64,000 nt of DNA. It comes from Homoserinibacter gongjuensis (lineage in GTDB: Bacteria; Actinomycetota; Actinomycetes; Actinomycetales; Microbacteriaceae). The position numbers and the translations under genes were made by a program. Below the pieces are notes generated by a model, which was given only the letters and a program-made list of their open reading frames with translations, did not search any database and was not told the DNA's origin. Shown here in pieces: positions 18,828 to 28,117 of the stretch (positions are counted from its first letter, which is position 1; every line of letters begins with the position of its first letter). Where the stretch lies: the NCBI RefSeq assembly GCF_030161875.1, contig NZ_BSVA01000001.1, positions 62,001 through 126,000 of the forward strand, read 5' to 3'.

Positions 18828-21800
18828 AGGTTTCCCAGCACCACTACCCGGTCATCGGCCTCCCGGTCGCCCGCCCGGTGCGACACGAGCACGACCATCC
18901 GGTCGCGGCTCGCGAGCCGGATGTCGCCCATGAGAGCGCGTGCCGTGGGCTCGTCGAGGTGGGCCGTCGGTTCATCGAGCAGCAGCAGCTCGGCCCGGCT
19001 CAGCAGCGCCCGAGCGATGGCGAGACGCTGGCGCTCACCGCCGGAGAACGCCCGGCCGGCGCTCCCGACCCGGGTCGCAAGGCCATCGGGCAGCTCGCGC
19101 AGCAGGCCACCGAGCCCCGCACGTTCGAGCACCGCGGCGAGTTCCGCATCCGTGGGTGCATCGTCGCGTCGCCGTCCGATGAGCAGGTTGCCGCGGATGG
19201 TGGAGTCGAACACGTGCGCCTCCTGCGGGCACCACGCCACGTGCTGCGACCAGTTGTCACGCTCGAGATCGGCGACCGGGATGCTGTCGGCGCGCACCGC
19301 TCCGGCGTCTGCGGCGATCGACCCCATGATGATCGCGAGCAACGTCGACTTGCCCGAGCCCGACGGCCCGTCGATGCGCAGCGTCCGCCCCGTGGTGAGC
19401 TCACCGCTCACGCCCGCGAAGAGCGGCGTGCCGCCGGGCAGCACACGGCAGATGCCGTCGAGGTCGATGCGTTCCACGGGCGCGTGCAGGCGGCGCACCC
19501 CGTCGATCGTCTCGGCGGTGTCGAGCACGGGGGCGAGCCGGGCGAGCACCGCGTGCAGCACCGGGATGCGGCGGGTGGCCGCGGCCACTCCGTCGACCGC
19601 TTCGACGAGGGCGAGCGCGAGCAGGCTCACGACGGCCACGGTCGACACGGGCATGGCCGCGGGGGCGAGCACGGGCGCCGCGACGGCGAGGCCCGCGCAA
19701 CCCGCGAGCGCGAGCGCCGTGCCGACCCCGGATGCCAGAGCCGTGCGGCGTTCGGCGTGCGCGAGGCGCTCCCCGGCGCGTTCGATGCCGCTGAGCGCTG
19801 CCGGGGCGAGCCCGCCACCGCGCAGCTCTGCGGCCGCCTCGCCGAGCGCGCTCATGCGGCGCACCAGTTCCGAGCGTGCCGCGACGCGCGCCCCGCCCGC
19901 TCCGCGGGCGGCGAGCAGACCGCCGAGCCCGGCCAACGCCACGGTGACGAACAGGCTGAGCCACACGACGAGCGCGAGCTCGGGCGCCAGGATCGTCGTC
20001 ACCACGCCGACACCGGTCACCGCGACGACACCCGAGGCGATGGGCGGGATCACGCGAGGCAGCTGCTCCCGCAGTTCTGCCGGCTCGGTCACGAGGATGT
20101 CGAGGGTGGCACCCCCGCCGAGGAGCCCGCGCATCGCCGGGCCCTGGGCCGCCAGGCGCCGCCACAGGCGGAGCCGCAGCGCGTCGGTCGCGCGGAACAC
20201 GGCGTCGTGCGCGAACAGGCGCTCGACGTAGCGCGCCACCGGGCGCCCGAGTCCGAAGAAGCGCACGCCGACGATCGCGACGAGCAGGTACATGATCGCC
20301 GGGAGCTCGGAGGCCCGCACGATGAGCCAGCCCGACACGGCCGTGAGCGCGAGGCCCAGACCGATCGCGAGGGCGGCCATGGCGGATGCGCCCACCCAGC
20401 GCCACGGGGAGGCGGCGAGCACGGTGCGAAGAGCGCGCCAGACCGCCGGCGCTGCGGCAGCCTCAGCTGGTTGAGGAGCGCCCGCAGGGCGCGTCTCGAA
20501 ACCAGCGACCGCCGCGGTGCCCTCAGCTGGTTGAGGAGCGCCCGCCGCAGTGCCCTCAGCGGGTTGAGGAGCGCCCGCCGCAGGCGGACGCGTCTCGAAA
20601 CCACCCGCCCCCACTCCTACGACCTCGTCCGCAAGCGCAAGCGTCTCCGCATCGTGCGACACGAGCACCGTGGCGACCCGGTCGGCGCGCGCTGTGATCG
20701 CCGCACGCACGCGCGCAGCCGAGTCGGCGTCGAGATGCGCGGTCGGCTCGTCGAGCACGAGCAGCTCGGCTCCCGCGTCGACACGCGCGAGCGCGCGGGC
20801 GACCGCGGCGCGTCGTTGCTCGCCCGGGCTCAGCTCGGCGAGGGGTGCCCGCAGCAGTCCCGCGAGGCCGAGTTCGGCCGCGAGCGCGACCGCCGCATCC
20901 GGGTGCGCCCCGGCGAGCGCGAGCTCGTCGTGCAGCGTCTCGGTGGCGAAGTGCGGCGCCTGGGCGGCATACGCGGTGCGCGCGAGGTCGCCCGTCACGA
21001 CGCCCGTGAGTTCGGCATCCGCGGGGAGGGCCCCCACGAGCGCGGCGAGCGCCGTCGACTTGCCCGCCCCACTCGGCCCGACGAGCGCCGTGATGCGACC
21101 CGGCACCGGACGCACGGTGAGCCCCGCGAGCACGACCGCCCGGCCGGGGTAGCGCACGCCGACCTCCGTGAGCGCCGGCGCCCCGGGCATCGGCGCCGCC
21201 GCGACGCGTGCATCGGCGAGCAGTTCGCGCACGCGCCGCAGCGCCGCGAGTCCGTCCTGCGAGGAGTGGAAGGCGGTCCCCACATCCCGCAGCGCCGTGA
21301 AGCACTCGGGTGCGAGCAACAGCACGAGCACCGCCACCTCGAGGCTGACATCGCCCGAGAGCAGACGGATACCCAAGAACACCGCGACGACGGCCACGGA
21401 GATCGTCGCGATGAGTTCGAGAGCCAGCGCCGACAGGAACGCCGTGCGCAGGGTGAGCATGGTGCGGCGGCGGTAGTCCGACTGGATGCGGTCGAGGGCC
21501 GCGAGCTGCTCCTCGAGGCGCCCGAGTCCCACGAGCACCGGCAGGCCGCGGGCGAGCTCGACGAGGTGGTCGGCGAGTCGGGTGAGCGCGTCGGTGGCGC
21601 GATCGACGCGGTCGCGGGTGTGCATGCCGATCAGCACCATGAAGATCGGCACGAGCGGGATCGTCACCGCGAGCACGACGGCCGAGACGAGGTCGACGCC
21701 GAGGGTGCGCGCCCCGGTGGCCATCGGGATCACGACGGCCGAGATGAGCGCCGGCACCGCGACGCCGAAGTAGTCATCCAGCGCGTCGAGGCCCTCGGTC

Positions 21801-22162
21801 GCGAGCACCGCGGTGCCGCCGCCCGCGGCATCCCCCGCCGCGACGCGCGAGCTCAGCTCGCGACGCAGCTGCGACTTGGCGCGGATGGCGGCCCGCCTGC
21901 CCAGCATCGCTTGCGCCCAGGATGCCCCGGCGCGCAGCAGCACCCCGACCGCCCCGAGGGCGAGCCAGGTGCGCGCATCCGCTCCCGCCGCGAGGGCACC
22001 GAGCTGGCGGGCGATCGACTCCGCGATGAGCAGGATGCCGACCGCGCCCCCGATGCTCGCCGCCACCACGGGAAGCAGCGCGCGCAGGCCGCCCGGCCCG
22101 AGCTCGGGGCCCGGGCGGGCGCCCCGCTCGGCTCCGGAGCGGAAGGACGCGAGGGTGTTCAT
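18746..22162 (-). CDS. cydDC: CydD-CydC fusion, heterodimeric cysteine/glutathione ABC exporter in one chain
   Basis: 1138 residues, twice the usual size: two full ABC exporter halves in a single polypeptide. Half 1 (about residues 1-540) has Walker A GPSGAGKST and signature LSPGEQRR; half 2 has GPSGSGKST and SGGERQR. CydDC exports cysteine and glutathione and is needed to assemble cytochrome bd. The start lies one base after the cydB stop. The linker (about residues 540-595) and the last 25 or so residues are translated from REP-like repeats. A fused CydDC is known in other actinobacteria; the repeat-derived linker is the unusual part. Confidence 0.88.
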   Translation of the reverse strand: MNTLASFRSGAERGARPGPELGPGGLRALLPVVAASIGGAVGILLIAESIARQLGALAAGADARTWLALGAVGVLLRAGASWAQAMLGRRAAIRAKSQLRRELSSRVAAGDAAGGGTAVLATEGLDALDDYFGVAVPALISAVVIPMATGARTLGVDLVSAVVLAVTIPLVPIFMVLIGMHTRDRVDRATDALTRLADHLVELARGLPVLVGLGRLEEQLAALDRIQSDYRRRTMLTLRTAFLSALALELIATISVAVVAVFLGIRLLSGDVSLEVAVLVLLLAPECFTALRDVGTAFHSSQDGLAALRRVRELLADARVAAAPMPGAPALTEVGVRYPGRAVVLAGLTVRPVPGRITALVGPSGAGKSTALAALVGALPADAELTGVVTGDLARTAYAAQAPHFATETLHDELALAGAHPDAAVALAAELGLAGLLRAPLAELSPGEQRRAAVARALARVDAGAELLVLDEPTAHLDADSAARVRAAITARADRVATVLVSHDAETLALADEVVGVGAGGFETRPPAAGAPQPAEGTAAGAPQPAEGTAAVAGFETRPAGAPQPAEAAAAPAVWRALRTVLAASPWRWVGASAMAALAIGLGLALTAVSGWLIVRASELPAIMYLLVAIVGVRFFGLGRPVARYVERLFAHDAVFRATDALRLRLWRRLAAQGPAMRGLLGGGATLDILVTEPAELREQLPRVIPPIASGVVAVTGVGVVTTILAPELALVVWLSLFVTVALAGLGGLLAARGAGGARVAARSELVRRMSALGEAAAELRGGGLAPAALSGIERAGERLAHAERRTALASGVGTALALAGCAGLAVAAPVLAPAAMPVSTVAVVSLLALALVEAVDGVAAATRRIPVLHAVLARLAPVLDTAETIDGVRRLHAPVERIDLDGICRVLPGGTPLFAGVSGELTTGRTLRIDGPSGSGKSTLLAIIMGSIAADAGAVRADSIPVADLERDNWSQHVAWCPQEAHVFDSTIRGNLLIGRRRDDAPTDAELAAVLERAGLGGLLRELPDGLATRVGSAGRAFSGGERQRLAIARALLSRAELLLLDEPTAHLDEPTARALMGDIRLASRDRMVVLVSHRAGDREADDRVVVLGNLLVEERRPAVRLEIGNPAHGGFATRTA
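20464..20605. repeat. REP-like cluster inside the cydDC coding sequence
   Basis: Copy 4 (20464-20506) is complete, a left half-copy follows at about 20524-20545, and a further complete copy lies at 20558-20605. All have GGTTGAGGAGCG and/or CGTCTCGAAACC. They fill the linker between the CydD and CydC halves and stay in frame. Confidence 0.85.
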
Positions 22163-22163
22163 G

Positions 22164-23219
22164 TCAGCGGCCGCTGCTCACCGCATCCGGGCGGATCGCC
22201 GGAACGACGTCGTGCGGGTCGGGCAGGTGGTGCGGCGCCACCCGCTTGCGGAACACCCAGTAGCTCCACGCCTGGTAGGCGAGGATGAACGGCAGCGAGA
22301 CGGCGGCGACGACCGTCATGACGCCGAGCGTGTAGCTGCCGCTCGCGGCGTTCCAGATGGTGAGGTCGAAGGCCGGATCGATCGTGGAGGGCAGCACGAC
22401 GGGGAAGGCGGCAGCGAAGATCGCCGCGGCACCCAGCGCCCCGAACGCCGCGAAGCCGGTGAACGCCCAGCCCTCACGCCGCATCCGTGCGAAGACCCAG
22501 CCGACCACGCCCGCCACGACCGCGAGGCCGAGCAGGGTCCAGCTGAGCACGTCGCCGCCGTCGAGCTGCACGAGCACGGCCCAGCCGGCGATCGGCAGCA
22601 GCGCGACCGGGGCGAGGCGCGGTACGAGCTTGCCCATCCGCTCGCGCACGGGTCCGTCGGTCTTGAGCGCGAGGAAGGTGGCGCCGTGCACGAGGGAGAA
22701 GCCCACGAGTGCCAGGCCGCCGAGCACCGCGATCGGGGTGAGCCACACGAAGGGGCCGCCGACGCGGTCGCCGTTCCCGTCGATCGGCAGGCCGGTCGTG
22801 GTGAGGGCGAGGGCGGCGCCGATGCCGAAGGCGGCGACGGTCGAGCCGACGCCGATCGACCAGTCCCAGAACCGCGTCCAGCGGCGGGCGGTGATCTTGC
22901 CGCGGTACTCGATCGCGACCGCACGGAAGATCAGACCCAGCAGCACGAGCACGAGCGGCACGTAGAGGGTCGAGAACAGCGACGCGTACCAGAACGGGAA
23001 CGCCGCGAAGATGCCGGCACCCGCCACGATGAGCCACACCTCGTTGCCGTCCCACACGGGCCCGATCGCGTTGAGCATCACGCGCCGCTGCTTCTCGTCG
23101 CGCGCGCTGACGAGCATGTGCATGCCCACGCCCAGGTCGAAGCCCTCGAGCAGGATGTAGCCGGTCCACAGCAGCGCGATCGCGATGAACCAGACGACGG
23201 GGAGCGCATCCATTTCCAT
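22164..23219 (-). CDS. cydB: Cytochrome bd ubiquinol oxidase subunit II
   Basis: 351 residues, membrane protein with about eight or nine helices; the opening ALPVVWFIAIALLWTGYILLEGFDLGVG and the conserved GPVWDGNEVWL motif are typical of CydB. It forms the quinol oxidase with CydA. Cytochrome bd has high oxygen affinity and is used at low oxygen. It lies 14 bases after cydA and one base before cydDC on the same strand, so cydA-cydB-cydDC is one operon. Confidence 0.95.
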   Translation of the reverse strand: MEMDALPVVWFIAIALLWTGYILLEGFDLGVGMHMLVSARDEKQRRVMLNAIGPVWDGNEVWLIVAGAGIFAAFPFWYASLFSTLYVPLVLVLLGLIFRAVAIEYRGKITARRWTRFWDWSIGVGSTVAAFGIGAALALTTTGLPIDGNGDRVGGPFVWLTPIAVLGGLALVGFSLVHGATFLALKTDGPVRERMGKLVPRLAPVALLPIAGWAVLVQLDGGDVLSWTLLGLAVVAGVVGWVFARMRREGWAFTGFAAFGALGAAAIFAAAFPVVLPSTIDPAFDLTIWNAASGSYTLGVMTVVAAVSLPFILAYQAWSYWVFRKRVAPHHLPDPHDVVPAIRPDAVSSGR

Positions 23220-23233
23220 ATCTCCTGTTCCGC

Positions 23234-24823
23234 TCAGTAGGCGAAGGCGAGCACGTCGTCACGGTTGCCTGCGTCGCCGCCGCCACCGTCGCCATCCGCG
23301 TCATCGTGCACGCCGAATCGCTCGGGCATGACGCCCGCCACCCCGGCCCGCACGAAGCGGGCGATGAGGGCGACCTCGACGATCATGAGCACGAGGTAGA
23401 CGAGACCCAGCGAGACGAGTGAGAACACGATCTCGCGCCCGTCGACGCCCGGCGAGACAGCGGCCGCGGTGAACATGAACACCCCGTCGACGCCGCTCGG
23501 GTTCGGGTTCGGCACCACGACGAACGGCTGCCGCCCCATCTCGGTGAAGATCCACCCGGCCGCATTCGCCCCGAACGGCGCCAGGATGCCGAACACCGCG
23601 AGCTGCATGAGCGGCTTCGATCGCGGCACTGTTCCCTTGCGGGTGAGCCACAGGGCCACGAGCGCGGCGAACGCCGAGATCGCGCCGAAGCCGATCATGA
23701 TGCGGAAGCCCCAATAGGTGACCTCGAGGTTCGGCATGTAGTCGACCTGCATGCCCGAGCGCTCGCCGTAGATCGGGTCGTTCGGCAGGTGGGTTCCGTA
23801 CAACTCCTGGTACCGCGGGATGAGCTCGTTGAGCCCCGGCATGTCGGTCGTGAAGTCGCCCTTCGCCAGGAACGACAGCACGCCCGGGATCTCGATGACG
23901 GGCACCACCTCGGAGCAGTCCTGCGAGCCGAGCTTGCCGATCGAGAGCACCGAGAAGCTCGTGCCGGTGTGGCAGGCCGCCTCGGCCGCCGCCATCTTGA
24001 GCGGCTGCTGCTCGTACATGAGCTTGCCCTGGATGTCGCCCGTGATCGCCACCGCACCGAACCCGACGATCGCGACGACCGCGCCGATGCGCAGCGAGGT
24101 GAGCCAGACCTTGTGGTCGGCCGTGTCGCGACCGGGGATCTCGGGAGCCTCACCCACGATCACGCGGCCCGTCGCATCCACCGTGTCGATGCCGTCCTTG
24201 CGGCGCCGCCACAGGTGGTACCACGCGATGCCGAGCAGGAACGCGCCGGCCACCGCGACCGAGCCGGCCAGGGTGTGCGGGAACGCCGCGAGCAGCGTGT
24301 TGTTGGTGAGCACCGCCCAGATGTCGGTGAGCACGGGGCGGCCGTCCTGGTAGTCGACGCCCACGGGATGCTGCATCCACGAGTTAGCGGCGAGGATGAA
24401 GTAGGCCGAGATCCAGGAGCCGATCACGGCCGCCCAGAGGGTCGCGAGGTGCACGCGCTTGGGCAACCGGCCCCATCCGAAGATCCACAACCCCAGGAAC
24501 GTCGACTCGACGAAGAAGGCCAGCAGCCCCTCCATAGCGAGCGGGGCGCCGAAGACGTCGCCCACGAAGCGCGAGTACTCGCTCCACGCCATGCCGAACT
24601 GGAACTCCTGCACGATGCCGGTGGCGACACCCATGATGAAGTTGACGAGGTAGAGCTTGCCCCAGAACTTCGTCATGCGAAGCCACTGCTCGTTTCCGGT
24701 GCGCACCCACATGGAGTGCAGGATCGCCACCACGAGCCCGAGGCCGAGCGTGAGCGGAACCATCATGAAGTGGTAGACGGTGACGATGCCGAACTGCCAC
24801 CGGGCGATCTCGAGCGGATCCAC
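23234..24823 (-). CDS. cydA: Cytochrome bd ubiquinol oxidase subunit I
   Basis: 529 residues from the GTG at 24823, which follows GGAGGACACCC. Family residues are visible: the N-terminal WQFGIVTVYHFMMVPLT, with the haem-ligand histidine at about residue 19, and the GRQPFVV segment. The Q-loop region is the short form. It is the first gene of the operon and has the DosR/DevR-like box about 78 bases upstream. A frame open upstream gives extra residues, but they lie before a good ribosome site. Confidence 0.95.
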   Translation of the reverse strand: MDPLEIARWQFGIVTVYHFMMVPLTLGLGLVVAILHSMWVRTGNEQWLRMTKFWGKLYLVNFIMGVATGIVQEFQFGMAWSEYSRFVGDVFGAPLAMEGLLAFFVESTFLGLWIFGWGRLPKRVHLATLWAAVIGSWISAYFILAANSWMQHPVGVDYQDGRPVLTDIWAVLTNNTLLAAFPHTLAGSVAVAGAFLLGIAWYHLWRRRKDGIDTVDATGRVIVGEAPEIPGRDTADHKVWLTSLRIGAVVAIVGFGAVAITGDIQGKLMYEQQPLKMAAAEAACHTGTSFSVLSIGKLGSQDCSEVVPVIEIPGVLSFLAKGDFTTDMPGLNELIPRYQELYGTHLPNDPIYGERSGMQVDYMPNLEVTYWGFRIMIGFGAISAFAALVALWLTRKGTVPRSKPLMQLAVFGILAPFGANAAGWIFTEMGRQPFVVVPNPNPSGVDGVFMFTAAAVSPGVDGREIVFSLVSLGLVYLVLMIVEVALIARFVRAGVAGVMPERFGVHDDADGDGGGGDAGNRDDVLAFAY

Positions 24824-24900
24824 GGGTGTCCTCCTGCAGGCGGGTCGCACGGGCCGCGACCCTCACCCTCCACCTTCGGATGCCGCGCGGTCGTGGGTCA

Positions 24901-24914
24901 GGGCCCAAGGTCCC
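24901..24914. promoter_or_regulatory. DosR/DevR-like box upstream of cydA
   Basis: GGGCCCAAGGTCCC, 78 bases upstream of the cydA GTG (minus strand). The same 14-bp pattern recurs at the pta and usp/devS promoters. It fits the GGGnC....GTCCC core of the mycobacterial DosR consensus; binding is inferred. Confidence 0.55.
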
Positions 24915-24934
24915 CCGGGGTGCTGGGGGACGGC

Positions 24935-25036
24935 GGTTTCGAGACGCGTCGCTTCGCGGCGCTCCTCAACCACCTCGACAGTCCTGGAATGCCCAGCGGG
25001 TTGAGGAGCCGCCGAAGGCGGCGTCTCGAAACCAGC
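24935..25036. repeat. REP-like pair, copies at 24935-24971 and 24994-25036
   Basis: GGTTTCGAGACG...CTCCTCAACC followed by the opposite orientation GGGTTGAGGAGC...CGTCTCGAAACC, between the DUF385 gene 3' end and the cydA promoter. Confidence 0.85.
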
Positions 25037-25041
25037 GCCCC

Positions 25042-25425
25042 TCAGTCCCCCGTCCGCAGCAACCGGAACTCATGCCGCCGCAGCAGCTTCAGCACCCACC
25101 GCGCCGGCACCCCGAACGCCCGCCGTCCGGCCTCTGCCGGGTACGGCTCGACCGCGACCACCGGGTGTGGCTGCCCGCCCACGACGAGCTCGCATCCGCC
25201 CGCCGCGACGACGTTGCGGTACCAGTCGACGTTCTCGCCATAGGTGAGCTCGGCGATGAACCCGCCCTCAGCGGGCGCGACGATGATGGGCGTCTCGTAG
25301 GTCTTGCCCGACTTGCGCCCGACGTGCCGCACGAGCGAGAACGGCCCTCGCCCGGCCCGGGCCAGCCGTGTCGTCCATCGGTTGAGGGTGTTCCCCAGCA
25401 CCCTCAGGAACCCGTGTCGCATCAC
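25042..25425 (-). CDS. DUF385/deazaflavin-dependent nitroreductase-family protein
   Basis: 127 residues. Matches the family (pfam04075) that includes the mycobacterial F420-dependent reductases: FSLVRHVGRKSGKTYETPIIV and WYRNVVAAGG. Family members bind F420 or a related flavin. A hydrophobic N-terminus (RVLGNTLNRW) is short. The gene stands between the cyd operon and the LuxR regulator, divergent from the latter. Reaction and substrate are not known. Confidence 0.85.
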   Translation of the reverse strand: MMRHGFLRVLGNTLNRWTTRLARAGRGPFSLVRHVGRKSGKTYETPIIVAPAEGGFIAELTYGENVDWYRNVVAAGGCELVVGGQPHPVVAVEPYPAEAGRRAFGVPARWVLKLLRRHEFRLLRTGD

Positions 25426-25528
25426 CCGATTCTGCTCCGATGGTCACCGGAGCGACAGGATCGCGTGCGACGCGATGTCCCCCGAGCGGGGGCGTCTTCC
25501 CCATAGGCTGGGCAATCGGGGAGGCTCA

Positions 25529-28117
25529 GTGTCCGCTGGTGAGTTCGAGGTCGCGGGGGTGCTCGATCGGCCACGGCTGTTCGCGGTTCTCGATTCGCCG
25601 CGCGTGCGGGTCTGCATCGTCAAGGGCCCGAGTGGCAGCGGCAAGACGACCCTGCTGCGCAGCTGGGCACTGAAACAGCGTGAACGGCTCACCTGGGTGA
25701 CGCTGGGCGACGGCGGGATCAGCCGCCAGGCGTTCTGGCGGCATGTCGTCGGCAGCGCGCAACGGCACGGAGACCTGTCGACGGATATGGCGGCGCAGGT
25801 CTTCGAGCAGCTCGACCGCCGCGCCGACCCGGTGCGCATCGCCGTCGAGCTGTTCCAGGATGCGGGGGCCGTCACCCTCGTCATCGACGCATACGAGCAC
25901 CTGGGCGATGTGACTCCCGAGATCGACCAGGATCTGGCGCAGCTGCTCACCGCGCTGCCCGGGCTGCGCGTGCTGATCACCACACGCTCGGGCACGGCGC
26001 TGGCCGACGCCGATCCCCCGGAGGAACGGCGCAGATCATCACCCTCGACGAGCTGGCCCTGACCCCGGATGAGGTGGGCACCCTCATCGCGCAGCAGATC
26101 GGCATCGCCGACGAGCGGCTCGCTCTGTCGGTGATGCACGCGACGCGGGGCTTCGCGTTGACCGTCCGGGCCGTCATGCTCGCGCTCTCCCAGCTCGGGC
26201 GGATTCCGCACGCCGACTCCATCGAGTGGAACTCGATGGTCGCAGCCCGCTGGGAATCGCTGCTTCCCGACGACGTCCCGCTGCGCTTCGTCACCGACAC
26301 CAGCGTGCCGCCCTACGTCGACATCGAGCTGGCGACCAACCTGACGGGACATCCGGATGCCCGAGGACTGCTCGATCTGCTCGAGCGCAACGGGTTCGGG
26401 CGATGGATCCCGTACGCCAGGCAGCGTCCCGTGTTCCAGTACGCCGAGATCATCCGCGACACGTTCCGCGCGCGCGCGGCCGCCGACGCCGATCGCTTCT
26501 CGGTCGCGTGCGCGAGCACGGCGCGCTGGCTGTTTGACAACGGCGAGGTCGACCGGGCACTGGCCTTCGCCATCGAGGAGGCGACTACGCCCTCGCCGAC
26601 CGCACCTTCGTGAGCCTCGTCGTCGGCAATCCAGACAGCTATATCACCGACCGCTTCCTGCCTGTGCTGAGGCGGGTGCCCGATGAGATGCTGGCGCGGT
26701 ATCCAATGCTCGCCTTCGGGCTCGGGCTGGCGCTCGCCGCGAATTCGCTCCTCCGGTTGGACGCGCCAGGCGCGTTCCGGATCGCGATCGAATCGCCCGC
26801 ACAGCCCGCCTACCTCGAACCGTCGATCGACGCGTTCACCCTCGCCGCGATGCGGGCCGTCGCGCGGCGCACCGCATTCGCCTTCCGGGAGTCGGCGGAT
26901 GCCGCGCTCACGGTCGTGCGGTCGGTGGACGAGATCCCTGCCGAGCTACGCGCGCGGTTCGGCGAGCACCTCGGCACGATCCTGCGTCAGCTGAGCTACT
27001 CCCTGCTGCAAGGCGGCATGATCGACGACGCGATCGCAACGGCGGTGCGCTCGGTGAGCTTGTGCACGACGCAGACCGCGCGCAACTACTCCGTGGTCTA
27101 CGCGGTCGGTGCCACCGCATTCGCCGGCGATCTCTCGCGATCGCGGACGTTCTCGGCGTCCATCGACGCAGCCGCCTGGCCCGAGAACCTGCATCGCACG
27201 TACATGAACGCACTGGGCGTCGTGGCGGAGGGTTACCAGCACCTCGACGCACTCGACTTCGCGGGCGCTGCGGACGCGCTGCGCGGCACCGACGCGTACA
27301 CCACCACGGGAGAGTTCTGGCCGTTCTTCACCGGCATCTCCGTGGCGGCACGACACGGGCTCGGGCAGGCGCGCGCCGAGGCGGAGCGAGTCACGCGGGA
27401 GCTCGCGGCGTCGCGGATGCCGGGCACGGGCGACAACGCGGCAACCGAGCACCTCCATGCGACCCTCGCACGTGCCTGGCTCGCCGGCGGCGACCACCGT
27501 GCAGCGGGTCGCCTGCTCGACGCGCAGCCACCCGAGCGTCCCTTCCTCGCGGCCGCACGGGTCGACAGGCTTCTCGCGGAGGAGCGAGCCGGCGACGCGC
27601 TCACGCTCGCGGAGGCGTCGCTCGAGCTTCCCACCCACACCCTGCGCACCCGCTCGGATCTGTGGACGAGCGGCGCCGTTGCCGCACTGCGGCATAACCG
27701 GCCAGAGCTCGCCTGGTCATGGCTGACGAGCGCGGCACTGTGCTGGGAGAGCTACGGGCCGCGCATGCACGTGGCGCTGCTGCCCGCGCGCGATCGCCGA
27801 CTGCTCGTCGAACTCGCCGAGCAGCACCACTCGACATCCGTGCTGCGCTACCTCGAGGTGCCAACGGTTGCGGGGCAGGCGAGCCCTCGGCAGTCGTGCA
27901 CCTGACGCCGCGCGAGAGCGTTGTGCTGCGCGCGCTCGCGGAGCACGGCAGCGTGCGCGAGATCGCCGAGGCTCTCGTGGTGTCCCCGCACACGATCAAG
28001 ACCCAGCTGCAAGGCCTCTATCGCAAGCTCGGTGTCACCTCGCGGCGCTCGGCCGTCGTGGTCGCCGAGGAGCTGGGGCTGCTCGGCGACCACTCTGCCG
28101 GTCACTCGGAGCTCTGA
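25529..28117 (+). CDS. Large MalT-like LuxR transcriptional regulator (three frame breaks)
   Basis: Restored length is about 863 residues. A P-loop ATPase (GPSGSGKTT near residue 37, VTLVIDAYE as Walker B) is followed by a long helical TPR-like region and a C-terminal LuxR helix-turn-helix (LTPRESVVLRALAEHGSVREIAEALVVSPHTIKTQLQGL is the conserved stretch). Frame breaks lie in a C5 run (26015-26019), a GG (26580-26581) and a G4 run (27872-27875); each is repaired by one base. Start: GTG at 25529 after GGGGAGGC. This large-ATPase LuxR (LAL) class activates sugar, peptide or secondary-metabolite genes. The 3' end overlaps the surface protein gene. Confidence 0.85.

Noticed and set aside
18656-22288. 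A 1210-codon open frame on the plus strand across the cydDC region
   Set aside because: It is antisense to cydDC, whose two ABC domains are unmistakable. The predicted protein is a low-complexity Arg/Glu/His string with no domain; GC-rich DNA gives such shadows.
25529-28117. Pseudogene call for the MalT-like regulator because of three frame breaks
   Set aside because: All three breaks fall at G/C runs and are repaired by one base each, matching the error pattern seen in 18 other genes of the window.
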